Part shown: piece after piece, positions 44,740 through 52,980 of the stretch
How positions within the stretch are numbered: the first letter of the stretch is position 1
Layout of the letters: each line of letters opens with the position of its first letter
NCBI RefSeq assembly: GCF_004138285.1
Contig: NZ_SCFN01000021.1
Span: forward strand, 20,777 to 84,776
Length of the DNA: 64,000 bases
Source: Gottfriedia acidiceleris
Lineage (GTDB): Bacteria > Bacillota > Bacilli > Bacillales > Bacillaceae_G
Direction: 5' to 3'
The notes under the pieces: generated by a model
Told to the model about the DNA's origin: nothing
Databases searched by the model: none
What the model saw: only the letters and a program-made list of their open reading frames with translations
Position numbers and translations under genes: made by a program

Positions 44740-45921
44740 TTAAGGTTTAGTAACTTCGCCTTCTTGAGTACCAGGATATTTAGCTTCTTTAAACGTATAA
44801 ATAAATACTTTCGCGTATTTGTTGTCCCCTTTATCGTCGAAGCCAACCTTCGTTACTACACCATCATAATCTTGAATCGCACGTACTGCTTTTTCAACTT
44901 GTTCACGTGTTGGCGTTTTTCCTTTATTATCATTGATCGCATTTTTTAATCCTTCTAATAAAACGCCGGCAGAATCATAACCGTAAGATGAGAACGATTC
45001 GATGTTTTTATTAAATTTAGATTTATATGCGTCAGCAAAAGCTTTACCTTTATCTGTTTTTAACGTATCACCAGCTACTGAAGTATAGTAGAAGTTTTTA
45101 ACAGCATCTCCAGCAATATCAACTAAACCTGAAGAGTCCATTCCATCTCCACCCATGAATGGGATGTTTAATCCTTTTTCACGAGCTTGCTTTAATAAAA
45201 TTCCACCTTCAGCATAAAGTCCACCAAAGAATACTAAATCAGGCTTTTTCGCAATTGCATTATTTAGTACTCCGTTAAAGTCTTTATCTCCGATTGAGAT
45301 ACCTTCTTCACCTAAAATTTTAGCGCCTAATTTCTCAGCAGCAGCTTTGAATTCATTTGCTAAACCAGTTCCGTAAGGTGTTTTATCTTGTATGATAAAA
45401 ATATTTTTAGCTTTTAAAGTATTAACAGCGTAATTTGCACCTGCAGGACCTTGGAAGTCATCACGAGCACAAATTCGGTTAACTACTCCTAATCCACGAT
45501 CAGTTACTTCATTCGCAGTATTTGAAGGAGATACCATTACGATATGGTCTTTCTCATACTTTACTGAAGAAGGAATTGCTACACCAGAGTTTAAGTGTCC
45601 TACAACACCAAGGATTTTATTGTCTGCAGCTAACTGCTCAGCATTTGCTACACCTTTTTTTGGATCCCCTTGATCATCATAAGGTACGATTTTTAAATCA
45701 AATCCTAATTTTTTGAAAGCTGCTTTTTGATCCTCTAATGCTAGCTGAGCTCCAAGTTTAATTGATTCACCTAAAATTGCATTATTACCAGATAATGGTG
45801 TATTTGTAGCAATTTTAATGACCTGGTTCCCATCCTTTGAACTACTATTACCACAGCCTGCTAAAATACCCGCAGTTAACGATACTGATGCTAAAATTGC
45901 AAACCCCTTCTTAAAAACCAT
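44740..45921 (-). CDS. livJ: Branched-chain amino-acid substrate-binding lipoprotein
   Basis: A 393-aa type-1 periplasmic-binding-fold protein anchored as a lipoprotein. The lipobox is LAGCGNSS after the hydrophobic signal FAILASVSLTAGI; Cys23 would carry the lipid. The Peripla_BP_6 landmarks IATNTPLSGNNAILGESIK, HLNSGVAIPSSVKYEKD, DKTPYGTGLANEF and GVVTKVGFDDKGDNKY are present. It delivers Leu/Ile/Val to LivHMGF on the outer face of the membrane. The start at 45921 has AAGGGGG; a CodY-like box sits 21-35 nt upstream. Confidence 0.94.
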   Translation of the reverse strand: MVFKKGFAILASVSLTAGILAGCGNSSSKDGNQVIKIATNTPLSGNNAILGESIKLGAQLALEDQKAAFKKLGFDLKIVPYDDQGDPKKGVANAEQLAADNKILGVVGHLNSGVAIPSSVKYEKDHIVMVSPSNTANEVTDRGLGVVNRICARDDFQGPAGANYAVNTLKAKNIFIIQDKTPYGTGLANEFKAAAEKLGAKILGEEGISIGDKDFNGVLNNAIAKKPDLVFFGGLYAEGGILLKQAREKGLNIPFMGGDGMDSSGLVDIAGDAVKNFYYTSVAGDTLKTDKGKAFADAYKSKFNKNIESFSSYGYDSAGVLLEGLKNAINDNKGKTPTREQVEKAVRAIQDYDGVVTKVGFDDKGDNKYAKVFIYTFKEAKYPGTQEGEVTKP

Positions 45922-45941
45922 ATGTACGCCCCCTTAAAAAC

Positions 45942-45956
45942 CTATTTTTTGAAAAT
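45942..45956 (-). promoter_or_regulatory. CodY-like box upstream of livJ
   Basis: The minus strand reads AATTTTCAAAAAATA, matching the CodY consensus AATTTTCWGAAAATT at 13 of 15 positions. It lies just upstream of livJ. CodY represses branched-chain amino-acid uptake genes in other Firmicutes when these amino acids are plentiful. A weaker match lies at about 45960-45974. Confidence 0.55.
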
Positions 45957-46199
45957 TTAAAATTCTTAAGAAAATAGTAATCTATATTTTTTCGTTAGAC
46001 AAGTTCTTTTGATTCAAAATATTTCGACAATTCTGTCGATTCGTCGTTTTTTTAGGCAATTATTCCCATAAATAAATCATTAAAACTTTTTTTCCTTATT
46101 TTCGAAATATAAAATTAAAGGATTTTAATGTATTTTACTAGGTTAATCCTAAAAAAACATTTTCCTAGTATCATTTTACACCTTTCGACAAATTCGACA

Positions 46200-46239
46200 A
46201 AAAAACCTATTCCAAAAAGTTTGGAATAGGTCTTTTTTT
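46200..46239 (-). terminator. Terminator of parC
   Basis: ACCTATTCCAAA and TTTGGAATAGGT form the stem, A and T runs on both sides. The 45.96-46.2 kb gap between it and livJ is AT-rich and holds the livJ promoter region but no gene. Confidence 0.85.
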
Positions 46240-48670
46240 AGTTATTTTCTTCTTTTTTATATCGAATTATTGTCTTTATTTCACCAGAATCATCTGTATC
46301 CATAACAAATGATCCATTACTATACTGATCACTATTTCTTAAATCAGTTGGGTCAACTGTCTCAAATTGACCAGATTTACTTAGTATAGCAAACATATCA
46401 TTTTCATTTATTGCGTATACCCCAATTAACATATGAGGATTATTTTTTAAATCTCGAAGTACTTTAACACCACGTGTACCTCTAGAACTTTGAGGGATCG
46501 TATCGAGTTTCATTTTTTTAATTGCCCCTCGATGTGTTGCACAGAATATTTCTTTCACTTTATTACTAATGGTGTCTGCAGAAACAACAAAATCATTATC
46601 CTTTAAGTTAATTCCTTTAACTCCACCAGCTCTTAAGCCTTGAATACTAATCTCTTCAACATTAAATAACAATGTGTATCCTGAACTTGTAGACAACAAC
46701 ACTTGATCAGTTTCTGAAGTGACACCAGCAAAAATTAAGGAATCATCAGACTTAATTGACATACCGACAAGTGGTTTAGAATATCGTTGTACTTTTAATT
46801 GCTGTATACTTGTACGTTTTACAACACCATTTTTAGTGACAAATAAAATATAATCTTTATTTTCTTCAAAATTATTTACGACTGTAGCAGAAAGAATTGC
46901 TTCGTCTCGCTCAATAGGAATAATATTAGCAACATGTTGCCCCATATCTTTCCATCTGATATCCTGCATTTCATGAATTGGTAAATATAAATAGTTACCT
47001 TTTGATGTAAATAAAATTAGTGTATCTGTCGTTGTACTTTCTATTTGATAAATTAAACGGTCGCCTTCTTTCATACCGTAATCTTTACCATTCGAAGCTG
47101 AAAAAGATCTTGGACTTGTTCGTTTAACGTATCCTTCACTTGTAACCGTGACAATCACGTCTTCTTGAGCGATTATATCTTCTCTAGAAATTTTAATTTC
47201 TTCGATCTCTTCTTGAATTGTCGAACGTCTGTCGTCTGCATATTTTAACTTAATTTTCTTTAAGTCTGTTTTTATAACTGACAATAATTTTACTTCACTG
47301 TTTAAAATTGCTTCAAGCTGTTTGATCTTTTTATCTAACTCATCTGCTTCTTCTTGTAATGCAGTAATATCAGTATTTGTTAAACGATATAACTGTAACA
47401 TAACAATCGCTTCAGCTTGTTGTTCAGTAAAGTCAAATTGAGCGATTAACTTATCTTTTGCATCGCGTTTATCATTTGCAGAACGGATTGTTGTAATCAC
47501 TTCATCTAAAATCGATAAAGCCTTCATTAAACCTTCTACAACATGTTGACGAGCTTTTGCTTTTCTTAAATCAAAATTTGAACGATTTGTAATGACTTCT
47601 TTTTGATGTTCAATATACGCATCAAGTATTGCAGGTAATGACATCTGTTTTGGTGTACGATTATAAATCGCAACCATATTGAAGTTATAAGGTATTTGAA
47701 GCTCCGTATTTTTATATAAATAATTTAAAATTGCTTCGTTATTTGCATCTTTTTTCAGTTCAATGACAATACGTAGTCCTGTACGATCTGTTTCATCACG
47801 TACTTCCGTAATTCCATCGACTTTTCGATCAAGACGAACCTCATCCATTTTCTTTACTAAATTCGCTTTATTCACTTCTGAAGGAATTTCTGTAATGATT
47901 AATGCCTGTTTTCCACCACGTAAATCCTCGGTATGAACTCGGCTTCGAATAATGATCTTTCCTTTTCCTGTTTCATAAGCTTTTTTTATTCCATCTACAC
48001 CTTGAATGATCCCTCCAGTAGCAAAATCAGGACCTTGGATTACGGTCATTAATTCATCTACTGTACAGTTTTTATTTTCAATGCGCATAATCGTCGCATC
48101 GATTACTTCTCCAAGGTGGTGCGAAGGTATTTCAGTTGCATATCCAGCAGAGATTCCCGTGCTACCGTTAACCAATAAATTTGGAAACATTGATGGTAAA
48201 ACAACTGGCTCCATACTTGTATCGTCAAAGTTGGGCACAAAATCAACTGTTTCTTTATCAATATCTCTCAATAGTTCACTTGCAATTGCTGATAACCTAG
48301 CTTCAGTGTAACGCATAGCCGCTGGAGGGTCTCCATCAATACTACCGTTATTTCCATGCATTTGAATTAATACATTTCTTAATTTCCAATCTTGACTTAG
48401 TCGTACCATCGCATCATAAACAGAAGTATCACCATGAGGATGGTAATTACCAATTACATTACCGACTGTCTTAGCCGATTTACGGTAAGGCTTGTCTTGC
48501 GTGTTACCTTCAACGTGCATTGAATATAAAATACGACGTTGAACCGGCTTTAATCCGTCACGAGCATCAGGTAAAGCTCGTTCTTGAATAATATATTTAC
48601 TATATCGACCAAAACGGTCACCTATTATATCTTCTAAAGGGATATTATATAATTTTTCCGATGATTGCAT
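46238..48670 (-). CDS. parC: DNA topoisomerase IV subunit A
   Basis: An 810-aa type IIA topoisomerase subunit that cuts and religates DNA for chromosome decatenation. The catalytic tyrosine is Tyr121 in AAMRYTEARLS; the quinolone-determining region reads YHPHGDTSVYDAMVRLSQDW with Thr82 and Asp86 where B. subtilis has Ser and Glu as I remember. The C-terminal beta-propeller blades (GYVKRTS, GVVKRTS, AGGVKGI, GTRGVKVL) follow. The ATG at 48670 overlaps the parE stop by 1 nt, so the two are translationally coupled. Confidence 0.97.
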   Translation of the reverse strand: MQSSEKLYNIPLEDIIGDRFGRYSKYIIQERALPDARDGLKPVQRRILYSMHVEGNTQDKPYRKSAKTVGNVIGNYHPHGDTSVYDAMVRLSQDWKLRNVLIQMHGNNGSIDGDPPAAMRYTEARLSAIASELLRDIDKETVDFVPNFDDTSMEPVVLPSMFPNLLVNGSTGISAGYATEIPSHHLGEVIDATIMRIENKNCTVDELMTVIQGPDFATGGIIQGVDGIKKAYETGKGKIIIRSRVHTEDLRGGKQALIITEIPSEVNKANLVKKMDEVRLDRKVDGITEVRDETDRTGLRIVIELKKDANNEAILNYLYKNTELQIPYNFNMVAIYNRTPKQMSLPAILDAYIEHQKEVITNRSNFDLRKAKARQHVVEGLMKALSILDEVITTIRSANDKRDAKDKLIAQFDFTEQQAEAIVMLQLYRLTNTDITALQEEADELDKKIKQLEAILNSEVKLLSVIKTDLKKIKLKYADDRRSTIQEEIEEIKISREDIIAQEDVIVTVTSEGYVKRTSPRSFSASNGKDYGMKEGDRLIYQIESTTTDTLILFTSKGNYLYLPIHEMQDIRWKDMGQHVANIIPIERDEAILSATVVNNFEENKDYILFVTKNGVVKRTSIQQLKVQRYSKPLVGMSIKSDDSLIFAGVTSETDQVLLSTSSGYTLLFNVEEISIQGLRAGGVKGINLKDNDFVVSADTISNKVKEIFCATHRGAIKKMKLDTIPQSSRGTRGVKVLRDLKNNPHMLIGVYAINENDMFAILSKSGQFETVDPTDLRNSDQYSNGSFVMDTDDSGEIKTIIRYKKEENN

Positions 48671-50649
48671 CAGACATCGCTCCCTTCTGATTCTACTTCA
48701 ACTTGCTCATTGTTTAAAATTTTATCCTCTTCATCTAAATCAAATACTACATTCGATTCAATCCATTTACGTCTAGGTTCAACTTTATCACCCATTAATG
48801 TAGTTACACGACGATCCGCTCTTGCGGAATCATCAATCTTCACACGAATAAGCGTTCTCGTTTCTGGATCCATCGTTGTTTCCCAAAGTTGGTCAGCATT
48901 CATCTCACCAAGTCCTTTGTAACGCTGAATCATATACCCTTTACCAACTTTTTTGATTGCATCTTGTAGGTCTACCTCAGACCAAGCGTACTCGATTACT
49001 TCTTTTTTTCCAGAACCTTTACTTACTTTGAATAAAGGAGGTAAGGCAATATAAACTTTACCAGCCTCTACTAATGGCTTCATATAACGGTAAAAGAATG
49101 TTAATAAAAGCACTTGAATATGCGCTCCATCTGTATCAGCATCGGTCATAATAACGATTTTGTCATAATTAACATCTTCAACCTCAAAATCACTACCTAC
49201 TCCTGCACCAATCGCATGAATAATCGTATTAATCTCTTCATTTTTCATTATGTCAGCTAGTTTTGCCTTCTCGGTATTGATTACTTTACCACGTAAAGGC
49301 AAAATTGCTTGGAAACGTCGATCACGACCTTGTTTAGCACTACCACCAGCTGAATCACCCTCAACTAGGTATAATTCATTTTTCTGTGGATTACGTGACT
49401 GTGCAGGTGTGAGCTTACCGCTTAATGAAGTTTCTGAGCGTTTTCTCTTTTTACCACTTCTTGCTTCTTCACGTGCTTTCCTTGCAGCTTCTCTTGCTTG
49501 AAATGCTTTTATAGATTTCTTTACTAATGAAGTTGCAATGTCTGGATTTTCTTCAAGGAAATAAGCTAATTGATCCGAAACAACTGAATCAACAGCTGAT
49601 CTTGCTTCACTAGTACCTAATTTACCTTTTGTTTGTCCTTCAAATTGAAGCAGTTCTTCAGGAATTCGTACCGATACAATTGCAGCTAATCCCTCACGAA
49701 TATCCGCTCCATCTAGATTTTTATCTTTTTCTTTTAAGAGACTTACTTTTCTTGCATATTCATTAAATGCTCTTGTTAAAGCGGTTTTTGCACCAACTTC
49801 GTGCGTACCACCATCTTTAGTTCGAACATTGTTTACGAAAGAAAGCATCGTTTCCGAATATCCGTCATTAAATTGGAACGAAAATTCAACCTCAATTTTA
49901 TTTTGTAATCCGTCAAAGAACACCACAGGATGTAATGCTTCTTTTTCTTCGTTTAAATACGATACAAATGCTTCGATACCGTTTTCATAATAAAACTCTT
50001 CGAACGTATCATGACGTTCATCTTTAATTGTAATTTTTAAACCTTTTAATAAAAATGCTGACTCTCTAAGTCTTTCACATAAAGTATCAAAGTTGAAATT
50101 TGTTGTGCTAAAAATAGTTGGATCTGGTTTAAAATGGATCGTCGTACCAGTTCGTCTTGTCTTACCAACGATTTCTAATGAAGTTACTGCTTTACCTCCA
50201 TCTTCAAAACGTTGCTTGTAAATTGTTCCTTCACGGTGAATTTCAACTGTTAACCATTCTGATAAAGCATTAACTACTGAGGCACCAACACCATGTAGAC
50301 CACCACTTGTTTTGTAGCCGCCTTGTCCAAATTTTCCACCTGCGTGTAAAACAGTTAGAATAATTTCTGGAGTTGGTTTTCCCATTTTATGCATTCCAGT
50401 AGGCATCCCACGACCATGGTCTTTTACGCTTAAGCTATTATCTTTATGAATAACCACATCTATTTGAGTCCCGTGACCAGCTAATGCTTCATCTACAGAG
50501 TTATCTACGATTTCATAAACTAAATGGTGCAGACCTCTACTATCTGTGCTGCCAATATACATTCCAGGTCTTTTGCGTACAGCTTCTAAACCTTCTAGTA
50601 CCTGTATCGCATCTTCGTTATATGCTGTTTCATTCTTTGCCAACACCAT
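48670..50649 (-). CDS. parE: DNA topoisomerase IV subunit B
   Basis: A 659-aa ATPase subunit that pairs with ParC. The GHKL ATP site is visible (EIVDNSVDEALAG, DHGRGMPTG, GGLHGVGASVVNALS), the TOPRIM motifs are VEGDSAGGSAKQGRDR and DADTDGAHI, and the C-terminal QRYKGLGEMNADQLWETTM contacts ParC. It is ParE rather than GyrB by its coupling with parC and the yne-region context. The start at 50649 follows AAAGGAG. Confidence 0.97.
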   Translation of the reverse strand: MVLAKNETAYNEDAIQVLEGLEAVRKRPGMYIGSTDSRGLHHLVYEIVDNSVDEALAGHGTQIDVVIHKDNSLSVKDHGRGMPTGMHKMGKPTPEIILTVLHAGGKFGQGGYKTSGGLHGVGASVVNALSEWLTVEIHREGTIYKQRFEDGGKAVTSLEIVGKTRRTGTTIHFKPDPTIFSTTNFNFDTLCERLRESAFLLKGLKITIKDERHDTFEEFYYENGIEAFVSYLNEEKEALHPVVFFDGLQNKIEVEFSFQFNDGYSETMLSFVNNVRTKDGGTHEVGAKTALTRAFNEYARKVSLLKEKDKNLDGADIREGLAAIVSVRIPEELLQFEGQTKGKLGTSEARSAVDSVVSDQLAYFLEENPDIATSLVKKSIKAFQAREAARKAREEARSGKKRKRSETSLSGKLTPAQSRNPQKNELYLVEGDSAGGSAKQGRDRRFQAILPLRGKVINTEKAKLADIMKNEEINTIIHAIGAGVGSDFEVEDVNYDKIVIMTDADTDGAHIQVLLLTFFYRYMKPLVEAGKVYIALPPLFKVSKGSGKKEVIEYAWSEVDLQDAIKKVGKGYMIQRYKGLGEMNADQLWETTMDPETRTLIRVKIDDSARADRRVTTLMGDKVEPRRKWIESNVVFDLDEEDKILNNEQVEVESEGSDV

Positions 50650-50986
50650 TTCTCCTTTCTAACTAAACACTTACATAAGAACATCTGTTCCATTATATCA
50701 TATAATAAATAAAATGTTTCTTCTAATCGTTCATGTTAATGGTTTTTTTCCTAACTTACAAGTCGAACATGAAAAAAAAAAATAGGACAGGTTCATAAGA
50801 AGCTGGATTTTAGAATCATGAAAATGCAGGTTTAAAGTTGAAAATTGATAAATTAGCTTAACAAAATTCAAATTTACAGATTATGCAAACTGGCATTTTA
50901 ATGCTTATCTAATTTGAATCATATCTATAAAATTTCTCGGCATTCCCTAATCTTCTTATTCTCTACTCGAACTTCCGTTAAAAAAA
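50650..50986. other. Intergenic region upstream of parE, no gene seen
   Basis: AT-rich sequence holding the parE promoter region. I see no gene, RNA structure or clear operator. Confidence 0.4.
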
Positions 50987-50996
50987 CTCACTGATT

Positions 50997-51187
50997 AACA
51001 GTGAGCTAGATTCTAAAACAAACAAATTTCAAAAATTTGATTTTCAAACTGATTGCAAGCGCTTGAATTCGAGGCGCGAAGGCTAGTAAGGAGCCGAGCG
51101 AGCTACCTTAATCGGTAATGAGCACCATAGCCAGGAGAACCAACGAAGAAAGCGACGCGTTTGGCGGACAGTCTGAAACAGTGAGCT
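50997..51187. repeat. GC-rich element flanked by 11-bp direct repeats
   Basis: AACAGTGAGCT occurs at 50997-51007 and again at 51177-51187, in direct orientation. Between them lies about 170 bp; its right part (51055-51175) is far richer in G+C than the surroundings (GAGGCGCGAAGGCTAGTAAG, GAGCCGAGCGAGC and so on). The left copy is also part of a hairpin CTCACTG-ATTAA-CAGTGAG (50987-51005) that has a T run on the minus strand. It looks like a small element inserted into, or a duplication of, the terminator of the CoA-binding protein gene. Confidence 0.55.
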
Positions 51188-51198
51188 TTTTTAACGGC

Positions 51199-51609
51199 CT
51201 ATCTTGTCATTGCATGCTCTACTTTAATACAACGATCCATAATGACCGTTTTACCATTTTCTTTTAACAATTGATATGCTTCTTCGTTTTCGATTCCAAG
51301 CTGTGCAAAGAAAACATCGCAATCAATTTTAAGAAACTCTTGTGCTACAGGTAATAGGTGTTCAGGTCTTCTAAATACATTTACAATATCAACTTTTTCA
51401 TTTATTTCTGTTAAACTGGATACTGCTTTTTCTCCTAATACAGTATCAACTGTTGGATTTACTGGAATAATTTTATATCCAGCATCTTGCATTGCCTTAC
51501 TTACCATATAAGACGTTTTAGACGGGTCCCCTGATAATCCAACAACTGCAATTACTTTACTTGATTTTAAAATCTTGCCAATTTCTTCTCTTGATGGGTA
51601 TTTACTCAT
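51199..51609 (-). CDS. CoA-binding protein, YneT/YccU family
   Basis: A 136-aa Rossmann-fold protein of the CoA_binding domain (succinyl-CoA synthetase alpha N-terminal type): VIAVVGLSGDPSKTSYMV near the N-terminus and VDIVNVFRRPEHLLPVAQEF in the middle. B. subtilis has a homologue (YneT) at the same place next to parEC. The precise role is unknown; CoA or acyl-CoA binding is inferred. The start at 51609 follows AAAGGGTG. The gene lies between parE and htrA. Confidence 0.88.
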   Translation of the reverse strand: MSKYPSREEIGKILKSSKVIAVVGLSGDPSKTSYMVSKAMQDAGYKIIPVNPTVDTVLGEKAVSSLTEINEKVDIVNVFRRPEHLLPVAQEFLKIDCDVFFAQLGIENEEAYQLLKENGKTVIMDRCIKVEHAMTR

Positions 51610-51632
51610 TTGCTAATCACCCTTTCTGTTTA

Positions 51633-51663
51633 AATAAGCGAAAAGATTAACTTTTCGCTTATT
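51633..51663 (-). terminator. Terminator of htrA
   Basis: AATAAGCGAAAAG pairs perfectly with CTTTTCGCTTATT around 5 nt, between the htrA stop and the CoA-binding protein start. Confidence 0.75.
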
Positions 51664-51705
51664 TAGTATTCTTTTATCATATTTCTTAACTCAATTGCCT
51701 GTCAA

Positions 51706-52899
51706 TCATTGACTAGAAGCTAATGTTAATGTTGAATTAGTTAACTTACCATCACGGTAATAAGTAATCTTTAATTTATCTCCAACTTTTTTGTGAGAAT
51801 ATAGGTATTCTCTCACAGAAATTACGTCACTTACTGGTTTATCATCAAGTGCAACAATAACGTCTAATTGTTTCATTCCAACTTTCGCAGCAGGAGTATT
51901 TGGATCAACATGTGTAACAACTGCACCTTTAGTCACTGAACCAGGTAATTTTAATGTTTCTTCGATATTAAATTGCGGTATTTCATCAAGTGATTTTAAG
52001 CCTACACCCATTACAGGTCGAGTCACTTCACCAAATTTTTCGATTTGATCTAAAGCTGGTTTTGCAATATTCATTGGGATTGCAAATCCAATTCCTTCTA
52101 CAGCTTGTTCGGCAATTTTACTTGAATTAATCCCGATTACTTCACCTTTTGCATTGATTAAAGCACCACCACTATTACCAGGATTAATCGCTGCATCCGT
52201 TTGAATTACTTGAGTTTGATAATCTGCAACTCCATCTCCATCGATATCTTGTGGTATTTCACGAGCTTTACTACTTACAATTCCTTCTGTTACAGTACTT
52301 TCTAAAAATCCAAGTGGATTTCCAATTGCAATAGCAGTTTCACCTACGTTAATTTTTTCTGAATCACCTAATTTAGCGATATTCGTAACATATTTTGCAT
52401 CAATTGCTACAACAGCTAAATCTAATAATTCATCTGTTCCAACAAGTTTAGCATCAATTAATTGACCATCTGCCATTTTTACTTTTAATTGTTTTGCACC
52501 AGCTACAACGTGGTTATTTGTAGCAACTAAAGCTTTATTTCCTACTTTTTTATAAACAACACCTGAACCAGATCCAGCTTCTTCAGTTTCCATTGAAAAT
52601 GGATTTGAAGATTGATAATTATTAACTCCTACTACAAATTTGCGAGCATTTTGGATTGTAGTTGTTAAATCTTCCCTTGATACATTAATAACTTGTGTGG
52701 GTACAGTATTCGTATCATTTGATAAGTTTGCAGGTTTATTTGTTAAGTTAAAAATATCCGGGGATACGATTGAGATCGTTACAGCTCCAATTATTGCTCC
52801 AATAAAGCCTGTAACAAGCGGATATCCTCCACGTCTACTTCTCTTTTGTCTTTTATGATTATTTTCATCGTATAAATCTGTTTCATCATAATATCCCAT
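51706..52899 (-). CDS. HtrA-type S1C serine protease with PDZ domain
   Basis: A 397-aa membrane-anchored quality-control protease. A basic cytoplasmic tail (NNHKRQKRSRRGGY) precedes one membrane helix (VTGFIGAIIGAVTISIV). The catalytic triad is in ATNNHVVAGA (His), LLDLAVVAI (Asp) and NPGNSGGALI (Ser), with one PDZ domain (GAVVTHVDPNTPAAKVGM) at the C-terminus. It degrades misfolded secreted proteins outside the membrane. Directly upstream, in the same direction, are a sensor kinase and response regulator, the same partnership as CssRS and htrA/htrB in B. subtilis. Confidence 0.93.
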   Translation of the reverse strand: MGYYDETDLYDENNHKRQKRSRRGGYPLVTGFIGAIIGAVTISIVSPDIFNLTNKPANLSNDTNTVPTQVINVSREDLTTTIQNARKFVVGVNNYQSSNPFSMETEEAGSGSGVVYKKVGNKALVATNNHVVAGAKQLKVKMADGQLIDAKLVGTDELLDLAVVAIDAKYVTNIAKLGDSEKINVGETAIAIGNPLGFLESTVTEGIVSSKAREIPQDIDGDGVADYQTQVIQTDAAINPGNSGGALINAKGEVIGINSSKIAEQAVEGIGFAIPMNIAKPALDQIEKFGEVTRPVMGVGLKSLDEIPQFNIEETLKLPGSVTKGAVVTHVDPNTPAAKVGMKQLDVIVALDDKPVSDVISVREYLYSHKKVGDKLKITYYRDGKLTNSTLTLASSQ

Positions 52900-52980
52900 A
52901 ATTCATTCCTCCAATATGTAGGTATCTTTGATTGATATTAATTTAACCCACTCATGTGTATTTGCTGTGAACTTTTTGAT

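Noticed and set aside
51052..51066. cre-like site (14/15)
   Set aside because: It lies inside the GC-rich element, 3' of genes and away from a promoter; probably coincidental.
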